Source: Polyangiaceae bacterium
GTDB taxonomy: Bacteria; Myxococcota_A; Polyangia; Polyangiales; Polyangiaceae
DNA: 43,957 nt
Assembly: GCA_025453595.1 (NCBI GenBank)
Contig: JALOQB010000009.1
Span: 1-43,957, forward strand
Direction: 5' to 3'
This document shows, piece after piece, positions 42,858-43,957 of the stretch. The notes beneath the pieces were generated by a model. It did not search any database, was not told the DNA's origin, and saw nothing but the letters and a program-made list of their open reading frames with translations. The position numbers and the translations under genes were made by a program. The first letter of the stretch is position 1. Every line of letters starts with the position of its first letter.

Positions 42858-43957
42858 ATGGCACTGCTCGATATCTTTGATCCCAAGGCCCCACCGAAGC
42901 CCATCGGCATCGATCTGGGCACCACCAACTCCCTCGTCGCCCACGTCCACGAGGGGAAGCCCCGCTGCATCGAGGACTGCAACCGCGCCTCCCTCGTCCC
43001 CTCGGTGGTCCACTACAGCGAGCGCGGGGGCGTCGTCGTCGGCGACGCCGCCGTGCGCCTCGCCCCGGAATTCCCCCAGGAGACCATCGTCAGCGTCAAG
43101 CGCTTCATGGGCCGCGGCGCTCGCGACCCCGAGACCCGCAAGCTCGGCCCCTACCGCTTCGTCGAGCCCGCCTCCGACGACGACGCCCGCGTCGTTCGCT
43201 TCCAGGTCGGCGCCCGCGTCGTCACCCCGGTCGAGGTCTCCGCCGAGATCCTCCGCGCCCTGCGCAAGCTCGCCGAGGATGAGCTCCGCACCGTCGGCGG
43301 CGTCGTCATCACCGTCCCCGCCTACTTCGACGACGCCCAGCGCCAGGCCACCCGCGACGCCGGCAAGCTCGCCGGCCTCGACGTCCTCCGCCTCCTCAAC
43401 GAGCCCACCGCCGCGGCCCTCGCCTACGGCCTCGAAAAACAGCAAAACGGCCGCTTCGCCGTCTACGACCTCGGCGGAGGCACCTTCGATGTCACCATCC
43501 TCGACCTCGACGATGGCGTCTTCCAGGTCCGCTCCACCGGCGGCGACAGCGCCCTCGGCGGCGACGACTTCGATCATGCCCTCGCCGAGACCTTCCTGCT
43601 CCCCGCCATGAACGCCGCGGACCCCGCTCACCGCAGCCCGGTCCTCGTTCGCCTCGCCCTCGACGCCGCCAAGCGCGCCAAGCACGCCCTCACCGACCAG
43701 GAGACCATCGAGCTCGTTCTCCCGGTTCGTGGGGGGGGCGAGTCGAAGTTGACCCTGGCCCGGGAGCACTTCGAGGCGCTGATCCGGCCCATCGTGGAGC
43801 GCACCGGCGTGGCGTGCCGTCGAGCGCTGCGAGATGCAGGGGTTGCGGCGAAGGATCTGGACGGGGTGATCCTGGTGGGCGGCGCGACCCGGGTGCCGCT
43901 GGTGCGGCGCTACGTGGCCGAGCTTTTTGGCCGGGAGCCGCTGGGCGACATCGATCC
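42858..43957 (+). CDS. hscA: Hsp70-type chaperone HscA (partial, 3' end outside window)
   Basis: The first 366 codons from ATG 42858, covering most of the nucleotide-binding domain; the substrate-binding domain lies beyond the window. Actin-fold ATPase motifs: [57 protein letters not shown] and [13 protein letters not shown]. The short N-terminal extension [15 protein letters not shown] is typical of HscA rather than DnaK, and it follows hscB. ATP-driven release of clusters from IscU. No frame problem in the visible part. Confidence 0.96.
   Translation, partial: MALLDIFDPKAPPKPIGIDLGTTNSLVAHVHEGKPRCIEDCNRASLVPSVVHYSERGGVVVGDAAVRLAPEFPQETIVSVKRFMGRGARDPETRKLGPYRFVEPASDDDARVVRFQVGARVVTPVEVSAEILRALRKLAEDELRTVGGVVITVPAYFDDAQRQATRDAGKLAGLDVLRLLNEPTAAALAYGLEKQQNGRFAVYDLGGGTFDVTILDLDDGVFQVRSTGGDSALGGDDFDHALAETFLLPAMNAADPAHRSPVLVRLALDAAKRAKHALTDQETIELVLPVRGGGESKLTLAREHFEALIRPIVERTGVACRRALRDAGVAAKDLDGVILVGGATRVPLVRRYVAELFGREPLGDID

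Overview
The window is a GC-rich, gene-dense bacterial chromosome segment, about 90% coding. It most resembles a myxobacterium (Myxococcota, probably Polyangia). The evidence is lipoproteins with long Gly/Ala/Ser linkers, a Ser/Thr kinase with a PEGA domain, a TonB receptor carrying TPR and PEGA-like modules, a large multi-PAS hybrid kinase, and very high G+C at third codon positions. This placement is inferred from style; no rRNA or other marker gene lies in the window. No tRNA, rRNA, CRISPR array, insertion sequence or prophage gene was seen.

Region by region. 1-5.5 kb: the 3' end of an unknown gene, then a coupled two-gene signalling operon (HD-GYP response regulator and five-PAS hybrid histidine kinase). 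5.6-15 kb: envelope and metabolic genes, namely an esterase lipoprotein, a TonB-dependent receptor with a tiny coupled ORF, lysA, a serine-hydrolase lipoprotein, a patatin-like lipase, a membrane-anchored exported protein and a TonB-like protein. 15-20 kb: a LysR regulator divergent from dabB-dabA, the two-subunit energy-coupled inorganic carbon accumulation system. 20-26 kb: a quinone-oxidoreductase-like enzyme, an uncharacterised protein with a structured AT-richer leader, then a chain of four overlapping genes (HExxH metalloprotease-like protein, ECF-type sigma factor, small membrane protein, thioredoxin/di-heme peroxidase lipoprotein) and a small Cys-rich lipoprotein. 26-34 kb: a prokaryotic pentameric ligand-gated ion channel divergent from a flavin monooxygenase fused to a TerB-like domain, then a PEGA kinase and a TPR/PEGA TonB receptor. 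33.5-39.5 kb: monothiol glutaredoxin and BolA, glycerol-3-phosphate dehydrogenase, a STAS-like small protein, CCA tRNA nucleotidyltransferase, a TPR protein with a zincin-like domain that has lost its active site, and a YkgJ-type Cys-cluster protein. 39.5-44 kb: a housekeeping Fe-S assembly operon led by a Cys-rich MerR-family regulator (not the usual Rrf2-type IscR), followed by iscS, iscU, iscA, hscB and a truncated hscA.

Four themes stand out. Fe-S and redox genes cluster on the right (Grx, BolA, Cys-cluster protein, isc operon). Several proteins have unusual fusions (FAD monooxygenase-TerB, thioredoxin-MauG peroxidase, TPR/PEGA-TonB receptor, TPR-dead zincin). Convergent genes are packed stop to stop with almost no room for terminators. 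The few AT-richer intergenic islands carry inverted repeats that look regulatory.
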